From: Ectorhizobium quercum
GTDB lineage: Bacteria > Pseudomonadota > Alphaproteobacteria > Rhizobiales > Rhizobiaceae
DNA: 64,000 nt
Assembly (NCBI RefSeq): GCF_026552795.1
Contig: NZ_JANFPI010000002.1
Span: 186,001-250,000, forward strand
Direction of reading: 5' to 3'
Of the stretch, positions 54,370-64,000 are shown piece after piece. Positions within the stretch are counted from its first letter, which is position 1. Every line of letters starts with the position of its first letter. The notes under the pieces are model-generated. The model searched no databases and was not told the origin of the DNA. It worked only from the letters and a program-made list of their open reading frames with translations. Made by a program: the position numbers and the translations under genes.

Positions 54370-55332
54370 ATGATTGCATCTCACTCGCGCCGCGCCGCGC
54401 TGGCCGTTCTCGTCGCCGGCCTTGCGACCAGCCCCCTTGCGACGGGCGCACTGGCCGCCGAACCGGAAAGCTGCGCCACCGTGCGCTTCTCCGACGTCGG
54501 CTGGACGGATATCGCCGCGACGACCGCAACCGCCTCCGTCATCCTCAAGGGCCTCGGCTACCAGACCGAAACCAAGCTGCTCTCCGTCCCCGTCACCTAC
54601 GCATCGCTGAAGAACAAGGATATCGACGTCTTCCTCGGCAACTGGATGCCGACGATGGAGGCCGACATCGCCCCCTATCGCGAAGACGGTTCGGTGGAGA
54701 CGGTGCGCGAAAACCTTCAGGGCGCGAAATACACACTTGCCACCAATGCCAGGGGCGCCGAACTCGGCATCAGGGATTTCAAGGACATCGCCACGCACAG
54801 CGACGATCTCGATGGCAAGATTTACGGCATCGAGCCCGGCAATGACGGCAACCGACTGATCCTCGGCATGGTCGAGAACGACACCTTCGGCCTGAAGGAC
54901 TTCGATGTGGTGGAATCCTCCGAACAGGGCATGCTGGCGCAGGTCGCCCGGGCGGAGAAGGAAGGCAAGCCCGTCGTCTTCCTCGGCTGGGAACCGCACC
55001 CGATGAACGCCAATTTCGAGCTGACCTACCTGACCGGCGGTGACGACGTGTTCGGCCCGAACCTCGGCGGCGCGACCGTTCTCACCAATGTCCGCGCCGG
55101 TTATACCGGCGAATGCCCCAATGTCGGCGCACTGCTTGGCAACCTCTCCTTCACGCTGGAGATGGAAAACGAGATCATGGCGAAGATCCTCGACGATGGC
55201 GAGGAACCGGAAACGGCTGCGGCCGAGTGGCTGAAGGCCAACCCCGCCGCCATCGAGCCGTGGCTGGCGGGCGTCACCTCCCGTTCCGGCGAGGACGGCC
55301 TTGCCGCCGTCAAGACGGCGCTCGGCCTCTGA
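54370..55332 (+). CDS. choX: Choline-binding periplasmic protein
   Basis: 320 residues from ATG 54370 (MIASHSRRAALAVLVAGLA), signal peptide ending about 32 (GALAAEP). Choline-box residues of ChoX are in place: DVGWTDIAATTA (Trp and Asp), FLGNWMPTM (Trp), EPGNDGNRLI (Asn, Asp) and FLGWEPHPM (Trp). Captures choline for the ChoWV importer. GGGAGACAAGGGACA precedes the start. First gene of choXWV, with a dispersed repeat between it and choW. Confidence 0.94.
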   Translation: MIASHSRRAALAVLVAGLATSPLATGALAAEPESCATVRFSDVGWTDIAATTATASVILKGLGYQTETKLLSVPVTYASLKNKDIDVFLGNWMPTMEADIAPYREDGSVETVRENLQGAKYTLATNARGAELGIRDFKDIATHSDDLDGKIYGIEPGNDGNRLILGMVENDTFGLKDFDVVESSEQGMLAQVARAEKEGKPVVFLGWEPHPMNANFELTYLTGGDDVFGPNLGGATVLTNVRAGYTGECPNVGALLGNLSFTLEMENEIMAKILDDGEEPETAAAEWLKANPAAIEPWLAGVTSRSGEDGLAAVKTALGL

Positions 55333-55336
55333 CCCG

Positions 55337-55415
55337 AAGCATTTCCAGCAAAAGTGCGACACGCTGCTTTGCGTCCGGAAATGCGTAGAAACAAAGAGTT
55401 GGAGCATTTTCGCGA
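55337..55415. repeat. Dispersed rhizobial intergenic repeat, copy 2
   Basis: AGCATTTCCAGCAAAAGTGC, then GCTTTGCGTCCGGAAATGCG and GGAGCATTTTCGCG, parallel to the reverse complement of 10121-10191. It lies between choX and choW. Confidence 0.65.
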
Positions 55416-55475
55416 GTTGGGGAAAAACGGAAATGATCCAAGGACCGGCGCTACGAGCGAAGGCGGAACACGATA

Positions 55476-56351
55476 TTGGACTGGCTGACTGAAACGAAGA
55501 TACCCATCGGCCCCTGGTCGAGAGCCTTCGTCGAATGGCTGACGGCGCATGGCGGCTGGGCGTTCGATGCGGCATCCCTCGGGCTCGGCCGCGCGATCGA
55601 CGGCATCCTCTGGTGTCTTCAATCGCCGCCACCGCTCGTCGCGATTGCGGTGTTCTCCGTCTTCGTCTGGTGGTATCGCCGCTCCATCGGCGTCACCGTC
55701 TTCACCGTGCTCGGCCTGCTCGTGATCCTCAACCAGGGATACTGGAAGGAAACGACCGAAACGCTGGCGCTGGTTCTGGCCTCTACCGCCGTCTGCATGC
55801 TCATCGGCATGCCCATCGGCATCGCCGCAGCGCGGCGCCAATGGATCTACGCGGCGCTCAGGCCCGTTCTCGACCTGATGCAGACCATTCCCACCTTCGT
55901 CTATCTCATTCCGGCGCTGATCCTGTTCGGCCTCGGCATGGTCCCCGGCCTCATCGCCACCGTGATCTTCGCGGTGCCGGCGCCGATCCGCCTCACGCGG
56001 CTCGGCATCGTCTCCACGCCGGAACCGCTGAAGGAAGCCGCCGTCGCCTTCGGGGCGACGCCGTGGCAGGTGCTGCGCAAGGTCGAGCTTCCCTATGCCA
56101 TGCCGCAGATCATGGCCGGCCTCACCCAGACCATCATGCTGTCGCTGTCGATGGTCGTCATCGCCGCCCTGGTCGGAGCCAACGGCCTCGGCGTGCCGGT
56201 CGTGCGCGCCCTCAACACGGTGAACATCGCCCGCGGCTTCGAAGCCGGCCTGTGCATCGTGATCCTGGCGATCATCCTCGACCGGATGCTGCGCGTGCCC
56301 GGCCAGGCGCCGCCCAAACGGACGCTGAGCTTCTGGAAAGACCGTTTATGA
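55476..56351 (+). CDS. choW: Choline ABC transporter permease
   Basis: 291 residues from TTG 55476 (MDWLTETKIPIGPW); no ATG fits. Six or more helices and the binding-protein-dependent permease motif EAAVAFGATPWQVLRKVELPYAMPQIMAG (EAA loop). Inner membrane. Overlaps choV by 4 bases (ATGA), implying coupling. Ribosome binding site is distant (AGGCGG), so initiation may be weak. Confidence 0.92.
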   Translation: MDWLTETKIPIGPWSRAFVEWLTAHGGWAFDAASLGLGRAIDGILWCLQSPPPLVAIAVFSVFVWWYRRSIGVTVFTVLGLLVILNQGYWKETTETLALVLASTAVCMLIGMPIGIAAARRQWIYAALRPVLDLMQTIPTFVYLIPALILFGLGMVPGLIATVIFAVPAPIRLTRLGIVSTPEPLKEAAVAFGATPWQVLRKVELPYAMPQIMAGLTQTIMLSLSMVVIAALVGANGLGVPVVRALNTVNIARGFEAGLCIVILAIILDRMLRVPGQAPPKRTLSFWKDRL

Positions 56352-57391
56352 CCGACGCCGTCGTCCTGAAGAATATCGACATCGTCTATGGCGCGAGGCC
56401 GCAGAGGGCTTTCCCGCTGATCGACCAGGGCATGGACCGCGACGAGATCAGCACCCGCACCTCGCTGATCGCCGGGGCGCTCGACGCGTCGATCACCGTC
56501 GAGGAGGGCGAACTCCTCGTCCTGATGGGCCTGTCCGGCTCCGGCAAGTCCACGCTCCTGCGCGCCGTCAACGGGCTGGCGCCGGTGGTGCGCGGCAGCG
56601 TGACGGTCCAGACGGCCCGGGGTCCGGTCGATCCGTACAAGGCCTCGCCGAAGGTGCTGAGGGACCTGCGGCTTTCGACCGTGTCGATGGTGTTCCAGCA
56701 ATTCGCGCTCCTGCCCTGGCGAACCGTGGCCGACAATGTCGGCTTCGGGCTGGAGCTCGCCGGCGTTGCCGACAGCGAGCGCAGGCGGGCCGTCGACGAG
56801 CAGCTTGAACTGGTCAACCTCACGAACTGGGGCTCCCACAAGGTCAGTGAACTCTCCGGCGGCATGCAGCAGCGCGTCGGCCTCGCCCGCGCCTTCGCCA
56901 CCCGGGCGCCGATCCTCCTGATGGACGAACCGTTTTCCGCGCTCGACCCGCTGATCCGCGCCCGTCTTCAGGACGAGCTTCTCGAATTCCAGCGCCGCCT
57001 GAAAAAGACCATCATCTTCGTCAGCCACGATCTCGACGAGGCGTTCCGCATCGGCAACCGCATCGCGATCATGGACGGCGGCCGCATCGTCCAGTGCGGC
57101 ACGCCGCGCGACATTCTCGACAATCCCGCCAACCAGCACGTCGCCGATTTCATCGCCGGCATGAATCCCATCAGCCTGCTGACCGCCGCCGACGTCATGC
57201 GGCCCGGCATTCCGCAGGACCGCACGGCCCGGGTCGCGGCCACGGCCCAGCCGCAAACGCCGCTCGCCGACGTCATCGATGCCCTCGCCCGCCATCCCGG
57301 CGTGATCGGCGTCGTCGACAAGGGCAGCATACTGGGCGCCATCGATTCGAACGACGTCGTGCGCGGCCTTAGCCGCTACCGCCGGCGCTGA
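56348..57391 (+). CDS. choV: Choline ABC transporter ATP-binding protein
   Basis: 347 residues. ATPase with Walker A GLSGSGKST, signature LSGGMQQRVGLARA, Walker B ILLMDEPFSALDPLIRARLQ and switch His (VSHDLDEAFRIG); it is the glycine-betaine/choline subtype, with the characteristic N-terminal extension MTDAVVLKNIDIVYGARPQ and a C-terminal CBS-like tail (about 270-347). Powers choline uptake with ChoW and ChoX. Confidence 0.94.
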   Translation: MTDAVVLKNIDIVYGARPQRAFPLIDQGMDRDEISTRTSLIAGALDASITVEEGELLVLMGLSGSGKSTLLRAVNGLAPVVRGSVTVQTARGPVDPYKASPKVLRDLRLSTVSMVFQQFALLPWRTVADNVGFGLELAGVADSERRRAVDEQLELVNLTNWGSHKVSELSGGMQQRVGLARAFATRAPILLMDEPFSALDPLIRARLQDELLEFQRRLKKTIIFVSHDLDEAFRIGNRIAIMDGGRIVQCGTPRDILDNPANQHVADFIAGMNPISLLTAADVMRPGIPQDRTARVAATAQPQTPLADVIDALARHPGVIGVVDKGSILGAIDSNDVVRGLSRYRRR

Positions 57392-57566
57392 GGGCTCGCG
57401 GCCCGTTCGCGGCATCACGAACCCGTCGCGCATAGGTTTCGGATTGCGGTCCGGCTGGCGACCATTCTTGACCCTGGACGACAAATCAGCGCAGCGGGCA
57501 GCTTCCTGTTACAGAAGGCCGGAAGCCGATGTATAAAGTGGTCGACATTTCATCGGGACAATCGCC

Positions 57567-58055
57567 GTGGCAGACAAACCAGCCGTCATCAGAGACACCG
57601 ACAACGAAGCCCGGGAACTGGCGCGCACTCTGCTTGCCCAGGCGCGCTATGCGTCGATCGGCGTCATCGATCCGGAAACCGGCTTTCCCTCGGTCAGCCG
57701 CATCCTCGTGATAACGGACAAGGCCACGCCCGTCATCCTGGCCTCCAGACTGTCCGCCCACACGCAGGGCATCCTCAACGATCCGCGCTGCTCGCTGCTC
57801 GTCGGCGAACCAGCCGGCAAGGGCGACCCGCTCGTGCATCCGCGCATGACGGTCCAGTGCCTGGCGCAGCAGGTCGAGCGCGACGGCGAGGAACACGCAT
57901 CGCTTCGCGAGCGGTTTCTGGAACGTCATCCGAAGTCGAAGCTCTATATCGACTTCCCGGATTTCAGCTTCTTCCGTCTCGTGCCGCAGAAGGCCGCCCT
58001 CAACGGAGGATTCGGCAAGGCATTCTGGCTGATGCCGGACGATCTTGCAGGATGA
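57567..58055 (+). CDS. Pyridoxamine 5'-phosphate oxidase-fold protein (HugZ-like)
   Basis: 162 residues from GTG 57567 (MADKPAVIRDTDNEARELAR) after GGGACAATCGCC. TLLAQARYASIGVIDPETGFPSVSRILV and LNDPRCSLLVGEPAGKGDPLVHPRMTVQC form the split-barrel FMN or haem-binding fold. The short length lacks the extra C-terminal DUF2470 domain of true HugZ haem oxygenases. Role unclear: flavin reductase-like or haem utilisation. Confidence 0.82.
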   Translation: MADKPAVIRDTDNEARELARTLLAQARYASIGVIDPETGFPSVSRILVITDKATPVILASRLSAHTQGILNDPRCSLLVGEPAGKGDPLVHPRMTVQCLAQQVERDGEEHASLRERFLERHPKSKLYIDFPDFSFFRLVPQKAALNGGFGKAFWLMPDDLAG

Positions 58056-58370
58056 ATCGCCGGAGCCGCTCTTGTGCGGGGCACCCGCCTCGAACGGAGA
58101 TTTTTTAACATTTGGCGCCAAAGATTAACAACCTTAGATTGAAATAATTTCATGCCCTTGGCGACCAAGCCGACCGGCAGTCAAGGGTTTTTCAACCGAT
58201 AGAGCCGCATCCGATGCAAATAAAGCTGCGGCGCGATACGGATTTGTGTGTATACAAACACGAAACCGGATTGTTAAGGTTGCACCCGGATCGGCCGTGT
58301 CGGGGATGGAAACCGCAGCCGGTTCCGTTGCAGTCGAAGCCGTGTGGTTCTGTGGAGGGGGTCATAGATC
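58056..58370. other. Intergenic region upstream of nolR
   Basis: 315 bases, markedly A+T-rich at 58105-58160. It contains the candidate NolR box. A short GC-rich stretch follows, ending with the nolR ribosome binding site. No further gene recognised. Confidence 0.4.
58134..58149. promoter_or_regulatory. Candidate NolR box
   Basis: CTTAG-ATTGAAATA-AT fits the (A/T)TTAG-N9-A(T/A) NolR consensus in all but the first base. It lies in the A+T-rich promoter region, 222 bases before the nolR start, consistent with the autoregulation known for NolR. Confidence 0.4.
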
Positions 58371-58688
58371 ATGACAATGATGCATCTGTCGGAAAATGCC
58401 GTGGAGATTGCCAGCCTGCTTTCGGCGATGGCCAACCCCAAGCGCCTGCTGATCCTGCTGAACCTCCTCGAAGGCGAGATGGCCGTCGGCGCACTTGCCA
58501 CGCGCGTCGGCCTGAGCCAGTCGGCGCTCTCCCAGCACCTCTCGAAGCTGCGCGCCAAGAAGCTGGTGACGACCCGGCGCGACGCGCAGACGATCTATTA
58601 CTCGACCCGTTCCGAAGCGGTTCTCATGATATTGCGCACGCTGGCGGATATCTATGCGCCGTCCGCGGGCAGCAAGACGGCGGCCTGA
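58371..58688 (+). CDS. nolR: ArsR-family regulator, NolR-like
   Basis: 105 residues. SAMANPKRLLILLNLLEGEMAVGALATRVGLSQSALSQHLSKLRAKKLVTTRRDAQTIYYSTRSEAV agrees closely with remembered NolR of Ensifer and Rhizobium, a winged-helix regulator of nodulation and core genes. No metal-binding cysteines (ELCVCDL) are present, as in NolR. Two near-consecutive ATGs; GGAGGGGG precedes the first by several bases. Monocistronic. The symbol is by sequence recall, so treat as probable. Confidence 0.82.
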   Translation: MTMMHLSENAVEIASLLSAMANPKRLLILLNLLEGEMAVGALATRVGLSQSALSQHLSKLRAKKLVTTRRDAQTIYYSTRSEAVLMILRTLADIYAPSAGSKTAA

Positions 58689-58786
58689 CGCCGCCCGCGC
58701 AATCGCCCATGAATGTCGAAAGCGGCTTCACACGCTTCGCTCCCATGTTCTAATGTCCCGCTGTCATTACGGAAATGGAGACAGGC

Positions 58787-60481
58787 ATGACGAGCGGACT
58801 TGAACGTCGAATCGATCAGGGCGCGGGGCGCATCCCCGCCGATATCGTACTCAAGGGCGGGCGCTATTTCGATCTCGTCACCGGCGAACTGGTCGCCTCC
58901 GACATCGCCGTGTGCGGCGACACCATCGTCGGCGTCGGCGAAGTGTATGAAGGTGCCCGCGAGATCGACATCACTGGCCGCATCGTCGTGCCCGGCTTCA
59001 TCGACACCCACCTCCACATCGAATCCTCGCTCGTGACGCCGCACGAATTCGACCGCTGCGTCCTGCCCTACGGCGTGACGACCGCCATCTGCGATCCGCA
59101 CGAGATCGCCAATGTGCTGGGCGAGGAAGGCATCCGCTTCTTCCTCGAGTCGGCGCTGGAAACGATCATGGATATCCGCGTCCAGCTTTCCTCCTGCGTG
59201 CCGGCCACGCATCTGGAAACCGCCGGCGCCGACCTGCCCATCGAAAAGCTCCTGCCCTTCCGCGATCATCCCAAGGTCATCGGCCTGGCCGAATTCATGA
59301 ATTTTCCCGGCGTCATCCACAAGGACCCCGGCTGCATCGCCAAGCTCGAAGCCTTTCAGGGCCAGCATATCGACGGCCACGCACCGCTTCTGTCCGGCTA
59401 CGGGCTCAACGCCTACCTTTCCGCCGGCATCCGCACCGAGCATGAATGCACCAACGTGCCGGAAGCGCTGGAAAAGATCCGCAAGGGCGTCCACATCCTC
59501 GTGCGCGAAGGCTCGGTCTCGAAAGACCTGCACGCCCTGCTGCCGATCATCACCGAGCGGCTGTCGCCCTATCTCGCCCTCTGCACCGACGACCGCAACC
59601 CGCTCGACATTGCCGAGCAGGGCCATCTCGACTACATGATCCGCGAGGCCATCGCCAACGGCGTGGAGCCGCTCGCCGTCTATCGCGCCGCCTCGATTTC
59701 CGGCGCACGCGCCTTCGGGTTGCGCGACCGCGGCCTGATCGCGCCGGGCTGGCGCGCCGACCTGGTCGTCATCGACAGCCTGGAGAACTGCAAGGCGGAA
59801 CTGGTCTTCTCCGCCGGCCGCGAGGTGAACGACGCGCTCTTTTCCACCCGCAGGCCGGTCGCCCCGGTCGGCCTCGACAGCGTCAGGGCACGGCCGGTCA
59901 AGGCCGGTCATTTCGCCGTGCCGGTCACGGAAGGCGAAGTGCCGGTGCTCGGCGTCCTGCCCGGCAAGATCATCACCGAATTCCGCCGCTTCCATCTCCC
60001 CTCCGAGGGCAACGAGACGGTGCCCGACCTCGACCGCGATATCATCAAGGTCGCCGTCATCGAGCGACACGGCAAGAACGGCAACCATGCCAACGCCTTC
60101 GTGCAGGGCTTCGGGCTGAAGAAGGGCGCGATCGCTTCCACCGTCGGCCATGACAGCCACAATATCTGCGTGGTCGGCGTTTCGGCGGAAGACATGGCCA
60201 TTGCCGTCAACCGGCTCGGCGAGATCAAGGGCGGCTTCGTCGTCGTGGAAGACGGCAAGGTGACGGGCGAGATCGCCCTGCCCGTCGCCGGACTGATGAG
60301 CACCGCGCCTTACGAAGCGGTGCGCGACACGCTGCACGGCCTGCGCCAGGCGGCATACGCACTCGGCACCACCCTTCCCGAACCTTTCCTGCAAGTGGCC
60401 TTCCTGCCGCTGCCGGTCATCCCGCACCTGAAGATCTCGGACCGCGGACTGGTGGACGTGGACAAGTTCGAGCTGATCTGA
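58787..60481 (+). CDS. ade: Adenine deaminase
   Basis: 564 residues from ATG 58787 ([15 protein letters not shown]); ATG 58775 lacks a ribosome binding site, whereas GGAG lies 7 bases before 58787. Amidohydrolase metal site [46 protein letters not shown] and [11 protein letters not shown] are further family blocks. It deaminates adenine to hypoxanthine for purine salvage. C-terminal part ends [12 protein letters not shown]. Cytosolic, metal-dependent. Confidence 0.94.
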   Translation: MTSGLERRIDQGAGRIPADIVLKGGRYFDLVTGELVASDIAVCGDTIVGVGEVYEGAREIDITGRIVVPGFIDTHLHIESSLVTPHEFDRCVLPYGVTTAICDPHEIANVLGEEGIRFFLESALETIMDIRVQLSSCVPATHLETAGADLPIEKLLPFRDHPKVIGLAEFMNFPGVIHKDPGCIAKLEAFQGQHIDGHAPLLSGYGLNAYLSAGIRTEHECTNVPEALEKIRKGVHILVREGSVSKDLHALLPIITERLSPYLALCTDDRNPLDIAEQGHLDYMIREAIANGVEPLAVYRAASISGARAFGLRDRGLIAPGWRADLVVIDSLENCKAELVFSAGREVNDALFSTRRPVAPVGLDSVRARPVKAGHFAVPVTEGEVPVLGVLPGKIITEFRRFHLPSEGNETVPDLDRDIIKVAVIERHGKNGNHANAFVQGFGLKKGAIASTVGHDSHNICVVGVSAEDMAIAVNRLGEIKGGFVVVEDGKVTGEIALPVAGLMSTAPYEAVRDTLHGLRQAAYALGTTLPEPFLQVAFLPLPVIPHLKISDRGLVDVDKFELI

Positions 60482-60498
60482 AACGGACGCATGACATG

Positions 60499-60523
60499 AA
60501 AAAGCCGGGGCTTTCACCCCGGC
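60499..60523 (-). terminator. Terminator hairpin for the leftward actP
   Basis: GCCGGGG and CCCCGGC pair around a 6-base loop; on the minus strand they are followed by TTTTTC. It is placed beyond the repeat relative to actP. Confidence 0.6.
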
Positions 60524-60556
60524 CAAGATTACTGGCGGCCCCCTGTCCCATCCTTT

Positions 60557-60640
60557 TTCGTCACCCTCGAGCTCGAGCCCCAAGGCTCCAAGCCGCAAGC
60601 GCCGCGGTGGATGGTCGGGTCAAGCCCGACCATGACGAGA
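60557..60640. repeat. Palindromic intergenic repeat (RIME-like), copy 3 (degraded left arm)
   Basis: The right hairpin GGTCGGGTCAAGCCCGACC is exact and the central part matches copy 2 (GCCGCAAGCGCCGCGGTGGA); the left arm reads CCCTCGAGCTCGAGCCCCAAGG, a changed and no longer perfect hairpin. Confidence 0.7.
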
Positions 60641-60669
60641 GAGGTGTGTGGACCTTGCCGGCAGCGTGA

Positions 60670-60701
60670 GCCGGGGTTTGCACCCCGGCTTCCTCTTTTC
60701 G
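60670..60701 (+). terminator. Terminator hairpin for adenine deaminase
   Basis: GCCGGGGT and ACCCCGGC pair around TTGC and are followed by TTCCTCTTTTC on the plus strand. The stem lies 189 bases after the ade stop, beyond the repeat. Confidence 0.6.
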
Positions 60702-60715
60702 ATTACCTCTCCTGC

Positions 60716-62386
60716 TCAGTGCGCGGATGCCGCCGCAGCGCCGAGGCCCGTTTCCGAACGGATGAACTGTTCGGGGAAGCCGGCCTTGTCCAGTGCAGCG
60801 CGCTTGCTCTTGTCCGTCACGGAGAAGAACCAGATGCCGGAAAAGGCGATCGTCATCGAGAACAGCGCATATTGCTCATAGGGGAAGATGGGCTTCTCGA
60901 AGCCGAGCAGCGCCACCCAGACCGTCGGGCCGAGCACCACGAAGGCGATGGCCGAGACGAGGCCGAGGAAGCCGCCGATGAACGCGCCCCGCGTCGTGAC
61001 GTCCTTCCAGAAGATGGTCAGGAACAGCACCGGGAAGTTCACCGACGCCGCCACGCCGAAGGCGAGGCCGACCATGAAGGCGATGTTCTGGTTCTCGAAG
61101 GCGAGACCCAGCACGATGCCGAGAACGCCGATGACGAGCGTGGCGATGCGCGACACGCGCATTTCCTGCGCGCCGGTGGCCGTGCCCTTCATGATGACGT
61201 TCGCATAGAGGTCGTGCGACACGGCGGATGCGCCGGCGAGCGCCAGCCCCGAGACGACCGCGAGGATCGTCGCGAAGGCGACCGCCGAGATGAAGCCGAG
61301 GAAGGCATCGCCGCCCACCGCCTTGGCCAGATGCACCGCCGCCATGTTGCCGCCGCCGAGCAGCCCTCCGGCCGCATCGAAGAAGGACGGGTCGGTGCCG
61401 ATGATCGTCACCGCGGCGAGGCCGATGGTGATCGTCAGGATGTAGAAATAGGCGATGAAACCCGTGGCGTAGAACACCGACTTGCGCGCCGCGACAGCGT
61501 CCGGAACCGTGAAGAAGCGCATCAGGATATGCGGCAGGCCGGCGGCGCCGCACATCAGCGCCAGGCCGAGCGAGATGGCGTTCAGCGGATCGGCCAGCGT
61601 CGGGGACGGCCGCAGCATGTCTTCCCCGCGCGGATGGTTGTCGACGGCGCTCTGGATGAGCCGGCCCGGATCGAACCCGAAATGGCGGAGCGCGAGGAAC
61701 ACCATGACCGTGCAGCCGGCCAGAAGCAGCACGGCCTTGGTGATCTGCACCCAGGTCGTGGCCAGCATGCCACCGAAGGTGACGTAGAGCATCATCAGCA
61801 CGCCGACCAGAACGACCGCATAGGCATAGTTGAGGCCGAAGAGAAGCTGGATCAGCTTGCCCGCCCCCACCATCTGCGCGATCAGGTAGAACAGCACCAC
61901 GGAGAGCGCCCCGAAGGCCGAAAGCGAGCGGATGCGCGTCTGCTCCAGCCGGTAGGAGGTGATATCCGAAAAGGTGAAGCGGCCGAGATTGCGCAGGCGC
62001 TCGGCGATCATGAACAGAATCAGCGGCCAGCCGATGGTGAAGCCCGCCGCGTAGAACAGGCCGTCGACGCCAGTGCCGAAGATCATGCCGGAAATGCCGA
62101 GGAAGGAGGCCGCCGACATGAAGTCGCCCGCAATCGCAAGGCCGTTCTGGAAGCCGGTGATGCCACCGCCGGCAGTGTAGAAGTCGGAGGTCGAGCGCGT
62201 GCGGCTCGCCGCCCAGTAGGTCAGGCCGAGCGTGCCGGCGACGAAGACCATGAACATGATGATCGCAGTGACGTTCACCGGCTGTTTTTCGACCGCACCC
62301 GAAATCGCCTCGCCTGCGGCAAACGCCGGGGCGGCAAGAGCGGGACAGACGAGAGAGGAGGCAAGGAGAAGGACGATCCGCTTCAC
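60716..62386 (-). CDS. actP: Cation/acetate symporter, ActP-like
   Basis: 556 residues, solute:sodium symporter family, about 13 helices after a signal-like N-terminus ([20 protein letters not shown]). [50 protein letters not shown] and [11 protein letters not shown] are ActP motifs. It imports acetate. A GTG start at 62386 overlaps the DUF485 stop (GTGA), so the two form a coupled operon. The C-terminus ([13 protein letters not shown]) matches that of the truncated second copy downstream of the window edge. Confidence 0.93.
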   Translation of the reverse strand: MKRIVLLLASSLVCPALAAPAFAAGEAISGAVEKQPVNVTAIIMFMVFVAGTLGLTYWAASRTRSTSDFYTAGGGITGFQNGLAIAGDFMSAASFLGISGMIFGTGVDGLFYAAGFTIGWPLILFMIAERLRNLGRFTFSDITSYRLEQTRIRSLSAFGALSVVLFYLIAQMVGAGKLIQLLFGLNYAYAVVLVGVLMMLYVTFGGMLATTWVQITKAVLLLAGCTVMVFLALRHFGFDPGRLIQSAVDNHPRGEDMLRPSPTLADPLNAISLGLALMCGAAGLPHILMRFFTVPDAVAARKSVFYATGFIAYFYILTITIGLAAVTIIGTDPSFFDAAGGLLGGGNMAAVHLAKAVGGDAFLGFISAVAFATILAVVSGLALAGASAVSHDLYANVIMKGTATGAQEMRVSRIATLVIGVLGIVLGLAFENQNIAFMVGLAFGVAASVNFPVLFLTIFWKDVTTRGAFIGGFLGLVSAIAFVVLGPTVWVALLGFEKPIFPYEQYALFSMTIAFSGIWFFSVTDKSKRAALDKAGFPEQFIRSETGLGAAAASAH

Positions 62387-62691
62387 TGGGTCGCCTCCTG
62401 AACGATGGCCCTGACGGCCGGATCGAACTCGCTATTGGCGCGCAGCGTATAGACGCCGGTGATGAGGAAGGCGAAGATCTGGATGAGCCAGCCGCCGATC
62501 AGCCCCCAGGTCCACGGCGAGCTTTCGCCGAGACGGGCAGCGAAGAAGCCCGGCAGCGCCACGGCGACGAAAACGAAGGCCGAAAACACGGCCAGCACGA
62601 TGAGCGACAGGGAAACGGCGAAGCGGTTTCTCCTGGAAACCAGGTCCGCGAAACGCGGGTCCCCGGCGATTTTTGCGTAAGCAGGCTGCAT
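62383..62691 (-). CDS. DUF485 small membrane protein
   Basis: 102 residues with two helices ([23 protein letters not shown] and [19 protein letters not shown]). It begins [26 protein letters not shown], typical of DUF485 (YjcH-like), the regular partner of ActP. GGGAGAG lies before ATG 62691. Coupled to actP by a 4-base overlap. Confidence 0.93.
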   Translation of the reverse strand: MQPAYAKIAGDPRFADLVSRRNRFAVSLSLIVLAVFSAFVFVAVALPGFFAARLGESSPWTWGLIGGWLIQIFAFLITGVYTLRANSEFDPAVRAIVQEATQ

Positions 62692-63091
62692 GGAACTCTC
62701 CCGAATTAATCCAATGAAGCCGCTCGGCGCCTGGGGCGGGCAGAATGTCGGGCGAACCGTCCTGAACGAAAAACCGCCGTGGCGAAACCATCGTTTCCGC
62801 CGGGCACGCAATCCATCCAGGAAGAAATCCGCCGCGGCGGCAGCCTGCGGACATAGTGCGCCCCTGCCTGTTCCGCCTGTCGATACGGGCGCTGGCGCCC
62901 GCATCCCTCTCCTCCTCCCAGAAGCCGAATGGCTCTGCACCTGCGCCATTCCGGCGGCAGCCGCATTGGGTTGCTTATCAGTCCTATCGCAATGCAAAAA
63001 TCCGACTTAAGTCGTTAAACTTAAGTCGGAATGGGTCCAAGATATTGATATCGCAAAGACTTGCGAAAAATCGGGTCTTTGCGACGCAACA
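62692..63091. other. Intergenic region between the two actP units
   Basis: 400 bases. It includes the ribosome binding site of DUF485, presumably a promoter for it, and the terminator of the upstream actP copy. Reading frames here are long but lack family character and appear to be composition artefacts. Confidence 0.45.
62996..63030 (-). terminator. Rho-independent terminator of the second actP copy
   Basis: TCCGACTTAAG and CTTAAGTCGGA pair perfectly (11 bp) around an 8-base loop and are followed by five T (63000-62996) on the minus strand. Confidence 0.9.
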
Positions 63092-64000
63092 TCAATGCGC
63101 GGCGGCGGTAGCGGCACCCAACCCCGTCTCGGAGCGGATGAACTGCTCCTGGAAGCCGGCCTTGTCGCGTTTCGCCCGTTCGCTCCTGTCGGTGACGGAG
63201 AAGAACCAGATGCTCGTGAAGGCGATGGTCATCGAGAACAGTGCATATTGCTCGTAGGGGAAGATCGGCCGTTCGAAGCCGAGGACCGCCACCCAGACCG
63301 CCGGACCGAGAACCACGAAGGTGACGGCGCTGGCGAGGCCAAGGAAGCCGCCGATGAGCGCGCCGCGCGACGTCATGTCCTTCCAGAAGATGGACAGGAA
63401 CAGCACGGGGAAATTGACCGACGCCGCGAGACCGAAGGCGAGACCGACCATGAAAGCGATGTTCTGGTTTTCGAAGACGAGGCCGAGCACGATGGCCATG
63501 ACGCCGAGGAACAGCGTGGCGATGCGCGAGACGCGCATTTCCTGCGCCCCCGAAGCCTTGCCCTTCATGATGACGACGGAATAGAGGTCGTGCGACACGG
63601 CGGAGGCGCCGGCAAGCGCAAGGCCCGAGACGACCGCGAGGATCGTCGCGAAGGCCACCGCCGAGATGAAGCCGAGGAAGACATCGCCGCCGACGGCCTT
63701 CGACAGGTGGATAGCCGCCATGTTGCCGCCGCCGAGGATATTGCCGGCGGTATCGAGGAAGGCCGGGTTGGTGCCGACGATGGTGATGGCGGCAAAGCCG
63801 ATCATGACCGCGAGAATGAAGAAATAGGCGATGAATCCTGTGGCGTAGAACACCGACTTGCGGGCAGCCGTCGCATCCGGAACCGTAAAGAAGCGCATCA
63901 GGATATGCGGCAGGCCGGCCGGGCCGCACATCAGCGCCAGACCGAGCGAGATGGCCGACAGCGGATCGGAAATCGACGACGACGGCAGCAGGATGGTCTC
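63092..64000 (-). CDS. Cation/acetate symporter, ActP-like, second copy (partial, 5' end outside window)
   Basis: The visible 302 residues cover the C-terminal half of the symporter: [57 protein letters not shown] and, at the end, [20 protein letters not shown]. It is highly similar to the ActP at 60716-62386 ([20 protein letters not shown]), so a tandem paralogue on the same strand. The start is beyond the window. Ends before a strong terminator. Confidence 0.9.
   Translation of the reverse strand, partial: ETILLPSSSISDPLSAISLGLALMCGPAGLPHILMRFFTVPDATAARKSVFYATGFIAYFFILAVMIGFAAITIVGTNPAFLDTAGNILGGGNMAAIHLSKAVGGDVFLGFISAVAFATILAVVSGLALAGASAVSHDLYSVVIMKGKASGAQEMRVSRIATLFLGVMAIVLGLVFENQNIAFMVGLAFGLAASVNFPVLFLSIFWKDMTSRGALIGGFLGLASAVTFVVLGPAVWVAVLGFERPIFPYEQYALFSMTIAFTSIWFFSVTDRSERAKRDKAGFQEQFIRSETGLGAATAAAH

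Overview
The window reads as chromosome of a GC-rich alphaproteobacterium of the Rhizobiaceae (Rhizobium/Ensifer/Shinella-like). The pointers are a NolR-type ArsR regulator, a choXWV choline importer, a fused trpE(G) behind a tandem-Trp leader peptide, the petABC (fbcFBC) layout, TGA-N9-TCA boxes of the RirA type beside a TonB receptor, and dispersed palindromic intergenic repeats of the kind common in rhizobia. No phage, insertion sequence, CRISPR array, rRNA or convincing tRNA is visible. Most of the window is housekeeping and transport; the accessory interest lies mainly in its regulatory leaders.

Layout. 1-3.1 kb: an aldehyde oxidation unit (DUF779 protein, AldB-like dehydrogenase, a GAF/Fis activator lacking an AAA+ domain). 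3.5-10.1 kb: rplY, pth and ychF, interrupted by a PAS/GGDEF/EAL protein with a periplasmic binding protein. 10.3-11.3 kb: two MaoC-type hydratases. 11.5-14.3 kb: cytochrome bc1 operon. 14.6-23.5 kb: an exonuclease/endonuclease/phosphatase-family protein, two half-size ABC exporters behind a possible leader peptide, trmL, a CorC/HlyC-type protein, hemF and two small conserved-looking proteins. 23.7-33.7 kb: a CCA transferase/NUDIX/DUF1285 operon, divergent from a MoxR-DUF58-DUF4159-membrane protein-GNAT operon. 33.7-41 kb: GNAT, HD-GYP, NUDIX, phosphoesterase, leuA with a leader peptide, a BenE-like transporter and a ClpP-like protease. 41-48.8 kb: several GNATs, HupE/UreJ, CDF-queF, trpE(G) with leader and terminator, and an extensin-like protein. 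48.8-57.4 kb: a TonB receptor divergent from a UPF0114 membrane protein, DUF2333, a coiled-coil-like protein and choXWV. 57.5-64 kb: a pyridoxamine-oxidase-fold protein, nolR, adenine deaminase, and a DUF485/ActP pair followed by the 3' part of a second ActP.

How it works together. Two amino acid biosynthesis genes carry ribosome-sensing leaders with very similar promoters: trpE(G) ends its leader in a classical Rho-independent terminator, whereas leuA has four alternating CTCCTC/GAGGAG segments, the last being its own Shine-Dalgarno sequence, which suggests control of translation. A third short reading frame with a hairpinned Shine-Dalgarno lies upstream of the ABC exporters. Iron control is indicated for the TonB receptor, autoregulation is suggested for nolR, and acetate/acetaldehyde metabolism is represented at both ends (aldB, actP). 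Function calls rest on recognised motifs and remembered family sequences; no database search was run.
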